NCBI GenBank assembly: GCA_964633145.1
Contig: CAZWFE010000052.1
Coordinates: 1-13,928 of the forward strand
Source: CAJXSD01 sp964633145
GTDB lineage: Bacteria; Pseudomonadota; Alphaproteobacteria; Rhodobacterales; Rhodobacteraceae
Direction: 5' to 3'
DNA length: 13,928 bases
Shown here: positions 1 to 6,214 of the stretch, piece after piece
How the letters are laid out: each line of letters opens with the position of its first letter
Numbering within the stretch: the first letter of the stretch is position 1
Position numbers and translations under genes: made by a program
The notes under the pieces: generated by a model
Database searches by the model: none
What the model was told of the DNA's origin: nothing
Seen by the model: only the letters and a program-made list of their open reading frames with translations

Positions 1-2
1 AC

Positions 3-473
3 TGGGGCAGCCGTTTTTATATCAAAAGCGGGGATGAATTCATCAACCAAGAAAGCCCGACGCCCGTGATCTATACCGCAACCTTGGAACATGATTTGAA
101 CGCAGGCGTCAACGACCGTATCAAGGCTTTGGGTGGTGATCCCGCCAGTAAAACATATCGGCTGAATGGCGAAGCCTTTGTCAGAAACCAATTCACACGC
201 CGCAACTGTGTCCAAGATTGCGTCCAAGAGGCCGGACCAGAGGCAATTGATGGCATGGAAATGATTTTGACCCATGACGGACGTGAATTTTATCCCTTGC
301 CCGGGGATCATGTGACCATACCGGGCACGACCAGTGAACTGACATGGTTTTCGGCGCTTTCCTTGAAATCTGGGACGACTGTTACGGACTTGTTTGACAG
401 CACCAAAACGTATCGCGTGAAAAATGTCGCGGTCAGCCAGCGCCTTGGATTGGTGCCGACCACTGTTTGCTAA
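3..473 (+). CDS. Hypothetical protein, 5' end missing, possibly nonsense-truncated
   Basis: The frame is open from the left edge, so the true start lies outside the window. An internal GTG at 66 is only the first possible start codon inside it. About 156 residues are visible, with no motif I recognise: mixed polar sequence, a Cys pair (NCVQDC) in the middle, and no membrane segment. The frame closes at TAA 471-473, right after the residues TTVC. The same frame then continues without a stop to TAA 669-671, which suggests that the 473 stop may be a nonsense mutation or sequencing error, not the natural end. No downstream gene on this strand could form an operon with it. Function unknown; the reading frame is well supported, the true C-terminus is not. 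Confidence 0.6.
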   Translation, partial: WGSRFYIKSGDEFINQESPTPVIYTATLEHDLNAGVNDRIKALGGDPASKTYRLNGEAFVRNQFTRRNCVQDCVQEAGPEAIDGMEMILTHDGREFYPLPGDHVTIPGTTSELTWFSALSLKSGTTVTDLFDSTKTYRVKNVAVSQRLGLVPTTVC

Positions 474-671
474 AGCGCCGAAAATGGGCTTGCCTACGAC
501 AATATTGGCGACCCAGCGTTCCAAAACTTACAATTGTCTGATCTTCCCCCGTTAGATTTTGACGACATACTCGCTGAAATGCCGACATGGTCTGAAAAAC
601 CAAATGACGACGATGTGAACCAAGGCTGCTGGGTTGATAATGGGCGCTTGATCGGCGTGTGTTTGCAATAA
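474..671 (+). pseudogene. In-frame continuation of the preceding gene after its stop
   Basis: 65 sense codons follow the TAA at 471-473 in exactly the same frame and end at TAA 669-671. The stretch has no early start codon (the first ATG is at 579) and no ribosome binding site, so it is unlikely to be a separate gene. The translation looks protein-like: an acidic, proline-containing middle (LPPLDFDDILAEMP) and an ending GRLIGVCLQ. The simplest reading is the C-terminal quarter of the upstream protein, cut off by one stop codon. Chance openness of this length in a non-coding frame is not negligible (a few per cent), so this stays tentative. Confidence 0.4.
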
Positions 672-737
672 CATTTGTCGCGAACATTCAGGGCAGGGTG
701 TCGGGGTGACATGTAATCCTGCCTATTTACCACTCGC

Positions 738-761
738 GCGACAGGTCATGCGGCCTGTCGC
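738..761. other. Hairpin between convergent genes
   Basis: An 8-bp perfect inverted repeat (GCGACAGG at 738-745, CCTGTCGC at 754-761) with an 8-base loop. It sits between the plus-strand gene ending at 671 and the minus-strand small ORF ending at 809. Neither strand has a T tract after the stem, so it is not a canonical intrinsic terminator, though its place fits an end-of-transcript structure. I see no other feature in 672-808. Confidence 0.4.
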
Positions 762-808
762 AGCAGACCCAACTTATCGGACAATTCGACTGCGCGTCAC
801 AAGCCCGC

Positions 809-913
809 TCACAATACACCGCTTATTTGATAAGCCAGCATCAATGCTCCGCATAAAAATATAAACAAATACGTAAAAATTGTTTTCCCGATACCACCAA
901 AATCTTTGGGCAT
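809..913 (-). CDS. Small single-pass membrane protein, 34 aa
   Basis: This ORF runs from ATG at 913 to TGA at 809-811 on the minus strand. It is preceded by a strong ribosome binding site (GAGGTGGTGAC just before the ATG). The protein has a short polar N-terminus with two lysines (MPKDFGGIGK), then an uninterrupted hydrophobic stretch at about residues 11-28 (TIFTYLFIFLCGALMLAY), then a short polar tail. That is the build of a one-helix inner-membrane miniprotein. A candidate promoter lies upstream: -35 CTGAAA (973-968) and -10 TAGCAT (950-945) with a 17-base spacer, placing the start of transcription about 25 bases before the ATG. It lies downstream of tRNA-Gly on the same strand. I do not recognise the family. 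ORF, RBS and promoter together make it likely real. Confidence 0.6.
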   Translation of the reverse strand: MPKDFGGIGKTIFTYLFIFLCGALMLAYQISGVL

Positions 914-944
914 GTCACCACCTCACGCTTGGTTCCTTGCGCGA

Positions 945-973
945 ATGCTACCACAAATTCCAGAAAATTTCAG
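945..973 (-). promoter_or_regulatory. Candidate promoter of the 34-aa membrane protein
   Basis: On the minus strand, CTGAAA (973-968) and TAGCAT (950-945) are separated by 17 bases. Each matches the sigma-70 consensus at 4 of 6 positions. It is correctly placed for the small ORF starting at 913. Sequence match only. Confidence 0.35.
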
Positions 974-998
974 CAGATTTTTAAATCGGTCAGTGATC

Positions 999-1072
999 TG
1001 GAGCGGGTAGCGGGAATCGAACCCGCGCCTTAAGCTTGGGAAGCTCGCATGATACCATTTCACCATACCCGC
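999..1072 (-). tRNA. tRNA-Gly (anticodon CCC)
   Basis: The minus strand folds into a complete cloverleaf. The acceptor GCGGGTA pairs with TACCCGC, the D arm is GTGA/TCAT, the anticodon loop is TTCCCAA with anticodon CCC, and the T arm is GCGGG-TTCGATT-CCCGC. The discriminator is T and the CCA end is encoded (999-1001). The anticodon stem CGAGC/GCTTA has a C-A mismatch at the 27-43 position and a G-U next to it, so its top is weak. A possible promoter (TTGTAT, 17 bases, TATCCA) lies just upstream. CCC reads GGG glycine codons. Confidence 0.93.
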
Positions 1073-1151
1073 CACGCCATTGTGGATAGCTGCAAAACCA
1101 ACCCAATACAAGTTTGTAACCATCTGTCTTTCAGTTTTGCTCAAATACTCA

Positions 1152-1174
1152 TTGGCCCGCCAAAGGCGGGCCAA
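1152..1174 (-). terminator. Terminator-like hairpin after gap1
   Basis: A 10-bp perfect GC-rich stem (TTGGCCCGCC / GGCGGGCCAA) with a 3-base loop, starting 9 bases beyond the gap1 stop. The T tract on the minus strand is poor, so it may be a weak or Rho-assisted terminator or a 3'-end stabiliser. It also separates gap1 from the tRNA. Confidence 0.6.
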
Positions 1175-1182
1175 ATAATTCC

Positions 1183-2184
1183 TTACAGATATTTGCCCAT
1201 AGCCACAGCAGTATCTGCCATGCGATTGGAAAATCCCCACTCGTTGTCATACCAGCTCAGAATACGAACCATTGTAGCGTCCATAACCTTGGTTTGGTCC
1301 GTGGCAAAGATGGATGAATGACTATCATGGTTGAAATCCATTGATACCAACGGCTCATCTGTGACACCAAGAATGCCCGCCATTGGTCCTGCGGCTGCTT
1401 GACGAACCGCAGCATTGATTTCATCGGCTGTTGTTTCGTGCATCGCCTCAAAGGTCAGATCCACAACGGATACGTTGGGGGTGGGCACGCGGACTGCAAC
1501 GCCGTCCAGTTTGCCATTTAATTCTGGCAATACCAAACCAACTGCCTTTGCCGCACCAGTCGATGTGGGGATCATAGACATTGCCGCAGCGCGCGCACGA
1601 TACAGATCTTTGTGCATTGTATCCAGGGTTGGTTGGTCACCTGTATAGCTGTGGATTGTGGTCATGAACCCGCGCTTAATCCCCACGGTTTCATTCAAAA
1701 CCTTTGCCACTGGTGACAAACAGTTTGTGGTGCATGACGCGTTGGACACGATAATATCATCCTTGGTCAGAACATCATCATTCACACCAAAAACGATTGT
1801 TTTGTCTGCACCCTTTGATGGGGCTGACACCAAAACGCGGCTTGCGCCGTTTTCCAGATGGATCGCAGCTTTGTCACGGTCGGTAAAAATGCCAGTGCAT
1901 TCCAAAACGATATCTACGTGACCCCATGGTAATTCTGCAGGGTTTCGGATTGCTGTGACCTCGATTGGGCCGCGTCCAACGTCGATTGTGGTATCTGTGG
2001 TCGTTACGGTTGCAGGGAAACGACCATGTACGCTGTCATATTTTAACAAATGGGCATTTGTCGTGACGGGACCCAGATCGTTAATTGCAACAACCTCGAT
2101 ATCAGTACGGCCAGATTCAATAATGGCGCGTAATACATTGCGTCCGATGCGTCCAAATCCGTTGATGGCGACTTTTACGGTCAT
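1183..2184 (-). CDS. gap: Glyceraldehyde-3-phosphate dehydrogenase, type I (NAD-type)
   Basis: Reversible oxidative phosphorylation of glyceraldehyde-3-phosphate to 1,3-bisphosphoglycerate, cytosolic homotetramer in glycolysis/gluconeogenesis. 333 residues, the normal length. The N-terminal Rossmann motif is INGFGRIGR (7-15). The catalytic Cys is C151 in SNASCTTN and the catalytic His is H178 in TTIHSYTGDQPT; the family sequences TSTGAAKAVG, RVPTPNVSVVDLTFE and the C-terminal WYDNEWGFSNRM are all present. The acidic residue at the end of beta-strand 2 that binds the adenosine ribose of NAD is kept (D36 in AIND, equivalent to Asp32 of Bacillus enzymes), so NAD preference is expected. The ATG at 2184 gives the classical MTVKVAINGFG start. 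A LacI-type palindrome covers the predicted -10 region, suggesting repression. A second, clearly diverged gap lies upstream on the same strand. Confidence 0.96.
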   Translation of the reverse strand: MTVKVAINGFGRIGRNVLRAIIESGRTDIEVVAINDLGPVTTNAHLLKYDSVHGRFPATVTTTDTTIDVGRGPIEVTAIRNPAELPWGHVDIVLECTGIFTDRDKAAIHLENGASRVLVSAPSKGADKTIVFGVNDDVLTKDDIIVSNASCTTNCLSPVAKVLNETVGIKRGFMTTIHSYTGDQPTLDTMHKDLYRARAAAMSMIPTSTGAAKAVGLVLPELNGKLDGVAVRVPTPNVSVVDLTFEAMHETTADEINAAVRQAAAGPMAGILGVTDEPLVSMDFNHDSHSSIFATDQTKVMDATMVRILSWYDNEWGFSNRMADTAVAMGKYL

Positions 2185-2213
2185 AATATTGCCTTTTGTT
2201 GATTTCTAATTTC

Positions 2214-2225
2214 GTTAGCGCTAAC
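2214..2225. promoter_or_regulatory. Perfect LacI-family-type operator before gap1
   Basis: GTTAGCGCTAAC is a perfect 12-bp palindrome with the central CG typical of LacI-family operators. It lies about 30 bases upstream of the gap1 ATG and overlaps the predicted -10 element, a position suited to repression. Three related sites occur nearby (2275-2286, 3614-3625, 3634-3645). In Rhodobacter the LacI-type regulator CceR controls central carbon genes including gap; assigning this site to CceR is inference. Confidence 0.65.
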
Positions 2226-2250
2226 ATCAACAAAAACGAAAAAAAGTCAA
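2222..2250 (-). promoter_or_regulatory. Candidate gap1 promoter
   Basis: On the minus strand, TTGACT at 2250-2245 matches the -35 consensus at 5 of 6 positions. After a 17-base spacer comes a poor -10 (ATGTTA, 2227-2222) that merges into the GTTAGCGCTAAC palindrome. A strong -35 with the operator over the -10 fits a repressible promoter. Confidence 0.4.
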
Positions 2251-2274
2251 CACCAAACGCGAAAAATGACGTGG

Positions 2275-2286
2275 GTTAGCGCCAAA
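2275..2286. promoter_or_regulatory. Degenerate second operator copy
   Basis: GTTAGCGCCAAA matches the perfect palindrome at 10 of 12 positions, 61 bp from its centre. It overlaps the 3' end of the 47-aa small ORF (the stop codon and the last two codons, Trp-Arg), so the match could be partly coding coincidence. A role as an auxiliary looping site is possible but unproven. Confidence 0.3.
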
Positions 2287-2419
2287 AAGCAAGATATTCG
2301 ATAAATTCGTCGCCCTTGATCATCAAGAATTTGAAATAATGAAAGTCATAAAACCAAAAATCCAAGACGCATAAAGCGATGATCAATAAAAACGATATGG
2401 CCCAAGCACGATGTGACAT
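2276..2419 (-). CDS. Small membrane protein between the two gap genes, 47 aa
   Basis: This ORF runs from ATG at 2419 to TAA at 2276-2278 on the minus strand, 48 codons including the stop. The protein has a short basic N-terminus (MSHRAW), then a hydrophobic, aromatic-rich stretch at about residues 6-24 (WAISFLLIIALCVLDFWFY), then an amphipathic tail ending in GDEFIEYLAFWR. That suggests one membrane helix with a membrane-interface C-terminus. The ribosome binding site is only partial (AGAG, 7 bases before the ATG). It lies after the gap2 terminator and before the gap1 promoter, so it has its own weak promoter or is reached by readthrough. I do not assign a family. Length, helix and position support a real gene, but the weak RBS leaves doubt. 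Confidence 0.5.
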   Translation of the reverse strand: MSHRAWAISFLLIIALCVLDFWFYDFHYFKFLMIKGDEFIEYLAFWR

Positions 2420-2467
2420 TCAATATCTCTGGTTACAGCCAGACAGTGATAGCGCGAAAAGAATTAA

Positions 2468-2499
2468 TAAAAAACCCCATTCGATCAGAACGGGGTTTG
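2468..2499 (-). terminator. Intrinsic terminator of gap2
   Basis: On the minus strand AAACCCCGTTC pairs with GAATGGGGTTT (one G-T pair) around a 5-base loop, followed by TTTTTTATT. It starts about 30 bases after the gap2 stop codon and is a textbook Rho-independent terminator. Confidence 0.85.
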
Positions 2500-2527
2500 T
2501 TGTTAATGCATGACTGGACAGCGTTGA

Positions 2528-3529
2528 TTACAACAGACGTCCCATTGCTGCGGCGACATCCGCCATACGGCAGGAAAATCCCCATTCATTATCGTACCAT
2601 GCCAGCACACGAACCAAACGTTTACCAACCACTTTGGTTTGGTCTGGTGCGAAAATCGACGAATGGGGGGTATGGTTGAAATCGATAGAAACCTTGGGTT
2701 CTGGATCATAAGACAGCACATGCCCCATATGACCGGCGGCGGCTTCGCGCACGATTTCGTTAATGTCATTGGCGGTGACATCTTTGCCAGCTTCAAATGT
2801 CAAATCAACCGCTGACACATTCGGTGTTGGTACACGCATTGCTGTGCCGTCCAATTTACCCGACAGTTCTGGCAAAACTTCACCCAGTGCCTTGGCCGCA
2901 CCGGTCGATGTTGGGATCATTGCCATTGCCGCTGCACGCGCGCGATACAGGTCTTTGTGACGGCGATCCAACGTGGGCTGATCGCCCGTGTAGCTGTGGA
3001 TCGTTGTCATGATCCCACTTTCGATGCCAACAGCATCATGCAAAACTTTAGCCAATGGCGCCAAGCAGTTTGTGGTGCATGAGCCATTTGAAATCATCTT
3101 GTCACCAGCGACCAGGTCGCGGTGGTTCACACCGTAGACAATGGTTTTTTGCACGTTTTTGGCAGGGGCCGAAATCAATACCGATTTTGCACCTTGGCGC
3201 ATGTGAATATCTGCTTTGTGACCGTCGTTGAATTTACCGGTGCATTCCAAAACAACGTCACAGCCTGACCAGTCCAGTTCCTCTGGGTTATATGTTGAAA
3301 ACACTTGCATCGGACCACGGCCCAAATCCATCGTATCGCCGTTTACAACAACATTGCCAGCAAACCGCCCATGAACACTGTCGTATTTCAACAAATGCGC
3401 ATTTGTTTCAATTGGACCCGTCGCATTGATTTTAACCACTTGAACATCATTGCGTGATGTTTCGGCAATATGGGCCAAAGTGCAGCGGCCGATGCGTCCA
3501 AATCCGTTGATCCCAATGGTGACTGTCAT
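2528..3529 (-). CDS. gap: Glyceraldehyde-3-phosphate dehydrogenase, second isozyme
   Basis: A second type I GAPDH of 333 residues, clearly homologous to the neighbouring gap1 but well diverged, so not a recent duplication. INGFGRIGR (7-15), catalytic C151 in SNGSCTTN, H178 and the C-terminal WYDNEWGFSCRM are intact. Coenzyme-site residues differ: the usual Asp after strand 2 is Ala (A36 in KINATG), and positions 189-190 (187-188 of the Bacillus enzyme) are Arg-Arg in LDRRHKDL against Thr-Met in gap1. In characterised GAPDHs, loss of this Asp goes with NADP acceptance, so a gluconeogenic or NADPH-linked isozyme is possible (inference). I chose the ATG at 3529, not an upstream in-frame start: it gives the family N-terminus MTVTIGINGFG and has AGGAG 7 bases ahead. 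Two near-palindromic LacI-type sites lie 80-120 bases upstream. Confidence 0.95.
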   Translation of the reverse strand: MTVTIGINGFGRIGRCTLAHIAETSRNDVQVVKINATGPIETNAHLLKYDSVHGRFAGNVVVNGDTMDLGRGPMQVFSTYNPEELDWSGCDVVLECTGKFNDGHKADIHMRQGAKSVLISAPAKNVQKTIVYGVNHRDLVAGDKMISNGSCTTNCLAPLAKVLHDAVGIESGIMTTIHSYTGDQPTLDRRHKDLYRARAAAMAMIPTSTGAAKALGEVLPELSGKLDGTAMRVPTPNVSAVDLTFEAGKDVTANDINEIVREAAAGHMGHVLSYDPEPKVSIDFNHTPHSSIFAPDQTKVVGKRLVRVLAWYDNEWGFSCRMADVAAAMGRLL

Positions 3530-3558
3530 GGCGTAACTCCTACAGAAATCTTGGTTTC

Positions 3559-3587
3559 GGTATAGAGGTTTTTCTGCAATGCGGAAA
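3559..3587 (-). promoter_or_regulatory. Candidate gap2 promoter
   Basis: On the minus strand, TATACC (3564-3559) lies 17 bases after TTTCCG (3587-3582). Both boxes are imperfect. The leader would be about 20 bases. If right, the two GTTAGC sites at 3614-3645 fall roughly 60-95 bases upstream of the start of transcription, where activators usually bind. Confidence 0.3.
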
Positions 3588-3613
3588 CCATAAATCCTAC
3601 GGTTCGCCAATAT

Positions 3614-3645
3614 GTTAGCGTTAAACCATGACCGTTAGCGCGAAC
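3614..3645. promoter_or_regulatory. Paired LacI-type operator sites upstream of gap2
   Basis: GTTAGCGTTAAA (3614-3625, 10 of 12 matches to the palindrome GTTAGCGCTAAC) and GTTAGCGCGAAC (3634-3645, 11 of 12). Their centres are 20 bp apart, about two helical turns, so they face the same side of the DNA. The same word occurs perfectly before gap1. This points to one regulator acting on both gap genes. Confidence 0.55.
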
Positions 3646-3665
3646 AGTTTCCGCAAACATCGTCA

Positions 3666-3700
3666 AAATAAAAAACCCCGCGGGCTTAACCGCGGGGTTT
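3666..3700 (-). terminator. Intrinsic terminator of tkt
   Basis: On the minus strand an 11-bp perfect stem (AAACCCCGCGG / CCGCGGGGTTT) with a 6-base loop is followed by a T-rich tract. It starts 21 bases after the tkt stop codon. It ends tkt before gap2, so gap2 depends on its own promoter. Confidence 0.9.
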
Positions 3701-3721
3701 GATTCGTCGCCGTGTTAAAAT

Positions 3722-5740
3722 TTACAGCAGCGATTTGACCTTGGCGACGACGCCATCAGCGTTGATGCCGAATTTGTCAAACAATTGATCCGCAGGGGCA
3801 GAGGCGCCGAAACGGTCCATTCCAACGAAACCCGTTTTACCTGCACGCGCACGTTCGCCCAGCAGCCACTGATCCCAACCCTGGCGCACGCCTGCTTCGA
3901 TCCCGACGCGTACAATGGATCCACCTGGCAACACGCGCTTGCGGTACAATTCGTCCTGCTGTGCGAACAGTTCCATACAGGGCATCGATACAACACGTGT
4001 GCCAATGCCTTGGGCCTGCAACGCATCGCGGGCTTGCAGTGCGACATGCACCTCGGACCCTGTGGCGATCAGGATCACCTGACGCTTGCCTTCGGCCTCG
4101 GCCAAGACATAGGCGCCCTTGGCCGACAGGTTGGCCGATTTATGTTCGGTGCGCACAGTTGGCAGGTTCTGACGTGACAGGGCCAGAACAGATGGTGTTT
4201 CTTTGGTGGTCAGGGCCAATTCCCAGGCTTCGGCCGTCTCGACGGTGTCGGCAGGGCGGAACACATAGGTGTTGGGTGTTGCCCGGCTGATGGCCAGATG
4301 TTCCACTGGCTGGTGCGTTGGGCCATCTTCGCCCAGACCAATGCTGTCGTGGGTCATAACAAACACGGTTGGCATTTTCATCAATGCCGCCAAACGCATC
4401 GCGGGGCGCGCATAATCGGTAAAGCACATGAATGTGCCGCCATAGGGGCGGATACCGCCGTGCAGCGCCATGCCGTTCATCGCCGCAGCCATACCGTGTT
4501 CACGGATGCCCCAATGGACATAACGTCCACCACGGTTGTCGGTGTCAAACACGGACATATCCTTGGATTTGGTGTTGTTTGATCCTGACAAATCCGCCGA
4601 ACCACCAACCGTTTCAGTCATCACAGGGTTGATGACATTCAACGCCAATTCCGATGATTTACGAGTGGCGTGTTTGGGTTGGGTCTCTGACATTTCCTTT
4701 TTGAATTTGCGAATGACCGCGGCCAAACGCTTTGGCACGTCAAAGGCATAGGCGCGGTTGAATTCGGCCTGTTTCGTATCGGACAAGGTTGCAAAGCGGG
4801 CTTCCCATGCGGCGCGATCCGCGGCACCGCGTGATCCAATGGCACGCCATGCCTGTGCAATATCGGATGGAATTTCAAAGGGCGCGGCTGTCCAACCATA
4901 TGCAGCCTTGGCATCTGCGATCAATGTCGCATCGGTCAATGCGCCGTGACCTTTGGATGTATCTTGGGCCGATGATCCCAACGCGATATGCGTTTTGCAG
5001 GCAATCATGGATGGCTGTTTGGTTTTCTTTGCCGCTGTGATGGCCGCGTCAATGGCCGCTGGATCATGGCCGTCGATTTCGTGGACATCCCAACCAGAGG
5101 CGCGGAACCGTGCCACTTGGTCCGTACGGCACGCCAGATCAACGGTGCCGTCGATGGTAATGTTGTTGTTATCCCACAAAACGATCAATTTCGACAATTC
5201 GTGACGACCTGCTAGGCCGATGGCCTCTTGGCTGACACCCTCCATCAAGCAGCCATCGCCTGCGATGACATAGGTGTAGTGATCGACCGCCTTTTTGCCA
5301 TAACGGGCGCGCTGGATTTCTTCGGCCATGGCAAAACCAACGGCGTTTGAAATGCCTTGGCCCAGGGGACCTGTGGTCGTTTCAATGGCGTCAGATAGGA
5401 AATTTTCAGGGTGACCGGCGGTTTTTGCGCCCATCTGACGGAAATTTTTTATTTCTGACATGGGGAAATCGGCATAACCTGTCAAATGCAACAGTGAATA
5501 TAGCAGCATAGATCCATGACCCGCGGACAGGATAAACCGATCGCGATCAGGCCACGTTGGGCAGCTGGCATCAAATTTCATGTGGCGTTCGAACAAAACA
5601 GTGGCCACATCGGCCATGCCCATTGCCATTCCTGAATGGCCCGAATTTGCAGCTGCAACGGCATCTAGCGTTAATACGCGGATTGCGGCAGCTTTGTTCC
5701 AATGATCAGGATTGGCAGATCGTAGTGCTTGAATATCCAT
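3722..5740 (-). CDS. tkt: Transketolase
   Basis: Thiamine-diphosphate enzyme of the pentose phosphate pathway (and of the Calvin cycle where present). It moves two-carbon units from ketose to aldose phosphates; cytosolic homodimer. At 672 residues it is full length. The N-terminal ThDP domain has the substrate/cofactor His in NSGHSGM (about 35) and the Mg-ThDP motif GDGCLMEG (161-168) followed by LWDNNNITIDG. The pyrimidine-binding domain has the catalytic Glu in IREHGM (E414) and then GGTFMCFTDY. The C-terminal domain carries IATGSEV. The ATG at 5740 gives a normal N-terminus (MDIQALRSANPDHWNKAAAIR style); no strong ribosome binding site is visible close to it. It is on the same strand as gap2 and gap1 but has its own terminator. 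It diverges from the zapA operon across a 200-base intergenic region. Confidence 0.97.
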   Translation of the reverse strand: MDIQALRSANPDHWNKAAAIRVLTLDAVAAANSGHSGMAMGMADVATVLFERHMKFDASCPTWPDRDRFILSAGHGSMLLYSLLHLTGYADFPMSEIKNFRQMGAKTAGHPENFLSDAIETTTGPLGQGISNAVGFAMAEEIQRARYGKKAVDHYTYVIAGDGCLMEGVSQEAIGLAGRHELSKLIVLWDNNNITIDGTVDLACRTDQVARFRASGWDVHEIDGHDPAAIDAAITAAKKTKQPSMIACKTHIALGSSAQDTSKGHGALTDATLIADAKAAYGWTAAPFEIPSDIAQAWRAIGSRGAADRAAWEARFATLSDTKQAEFNRAYAFDVPKRLAAVIRKFKKEMSETQPKHATRKSSELALNVINPVMTETVGGSADLSGSNNTKSKDMSVFDTDNRGGRYVHWGIREHGMAAAMNGMALHGGIRPYGGTFMCFTDYARPAMRLAALMKMPTVFVMTHDSIGLGEDGPTHQPVEHLAISRATPNTYVFRPADTVETAEAWELALTTKETPSVLALSRQNLPTVRTEHKSANLSAKGAYVLAEAEGKRQVILIATGSEVHVALQARDALQAQGIGTRVVSMPCMELFAQQDELYRKRVLPGGSIVRVGIEAGVRQGWDQWLLGERARAGKTGFVGMDRFGASAPADQLFDKFGINADGVVAKVKSLL

Positions 5741-5944
5741 AACAGGACTTTTCCCTTAGTGTTTCAGTCTCTGTTGGACCAATACCAAGATACCCACGAA
5801 TATCAAGCAAAGAGAGGAAATTCCGTCTTTGGGGGCGCATTTTTTAATGTGTTTGGGTAAACTTACACTAGAAATTGGAATAAACCGATTCGAATTCGGG
5901 GCAGTTGGCCCCAGACCGAGCAGATCATAAGGAACACCTTGCGT
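5741..5944. promoter_or_regulatory. Divergent intergenic region, tkt / zapA operon
   Basis: About 200 bases holding the promoters of two divergent units. I see no convincing sigma-70 pair on either strand. A small hairpin (GGGGC-AGTTG-GCCCC, 5898-5912) lies in what would be the leader of the zapA operon, and an imperfect dyad (around CGATTCGAATTCGG) just before it. No copy of the GTTAGCGCTAAC operator found at the gap genes is present here. Confidence 0.4.
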
Positions 5945-6214
5945 ATGATATCCCAGTATCAGGCCCGAATTTCACAAGCCGTGTCCCAAATCCAAAGCAA
6001 ATTGGATCAAGGCGCACAAACGGCGGTCACATCACCAGATCAGGTCACAGCCCTAGAACAGATGGTCGCTGACCTTAAGCAAGAAAATTCCAATCTAGTT
6101 GCCACGTTGGAGACGCTAAAATCCGAACGCCAGCAAGAGGCACAAGAGCTGGAAACGCTCTATGCGAAATTGGCGGATGCGCTAAACGATACCCCACAGA
6201 CGGAGGACGAATAA
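5945..6214 (+). CDS. Short coiled-coil protein co-transcribed with zapA
   Basis: About 89 residues, soluble, Gln/Glu/Leu-rich. A helical heptad-like pattern runs through most of it (MVADLKQENSNLVATLETL and on to LETLYAKLADALN), with an acidic tail. No catalytic motif or membrane segment. Its stop codon overlaps the ATG of the zapA-like gene by one base (TAATG), so translation is probably coupled and the products may act together, perhaps in division (inference). Start choice is open: AAGGA (5929-5933) lies 5 bases before a TTG at 5939 and 11 bases before this ATG. The TTG start would add two residues. I do not assign a family name. Confidence 0.8.
   Translation: MISQYQARISQAVSQIQSKLDQGAQTAVTSPDQVTALEQMVADLKQENSNLVATLETLKSERQQEAQELETLYAKLADALNDTPQTEDE

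Noticed and set aside
433..733. Two minus-strand ORFs of 84 and 79 aa opposite the left-edge gene
   Set aside because: No ribosome binding site or recognisable protein pattern; they are antisense to the better-supported plus-strand frame and its continuation.
923..1240. 105-aa minus-strand ORF
   Set aside because: It runs straight through the tRNA-Gly gene and the end of gap1; it is open by chance.
3530..3610. N-terminal extension of gap2 up to 3610
   Set aside because: GAPDH starts at MTVTIGINGFG, which has AGGAG 7 bases ahead; the extension has no family similarity.
5664..5675. TCTAGCGTTAAT as a further operator copy at tkt
   Set aside because: Only 8 of 12 matches and it lies inside the tkt coding sequence; the true tkt upstream region has no copy.
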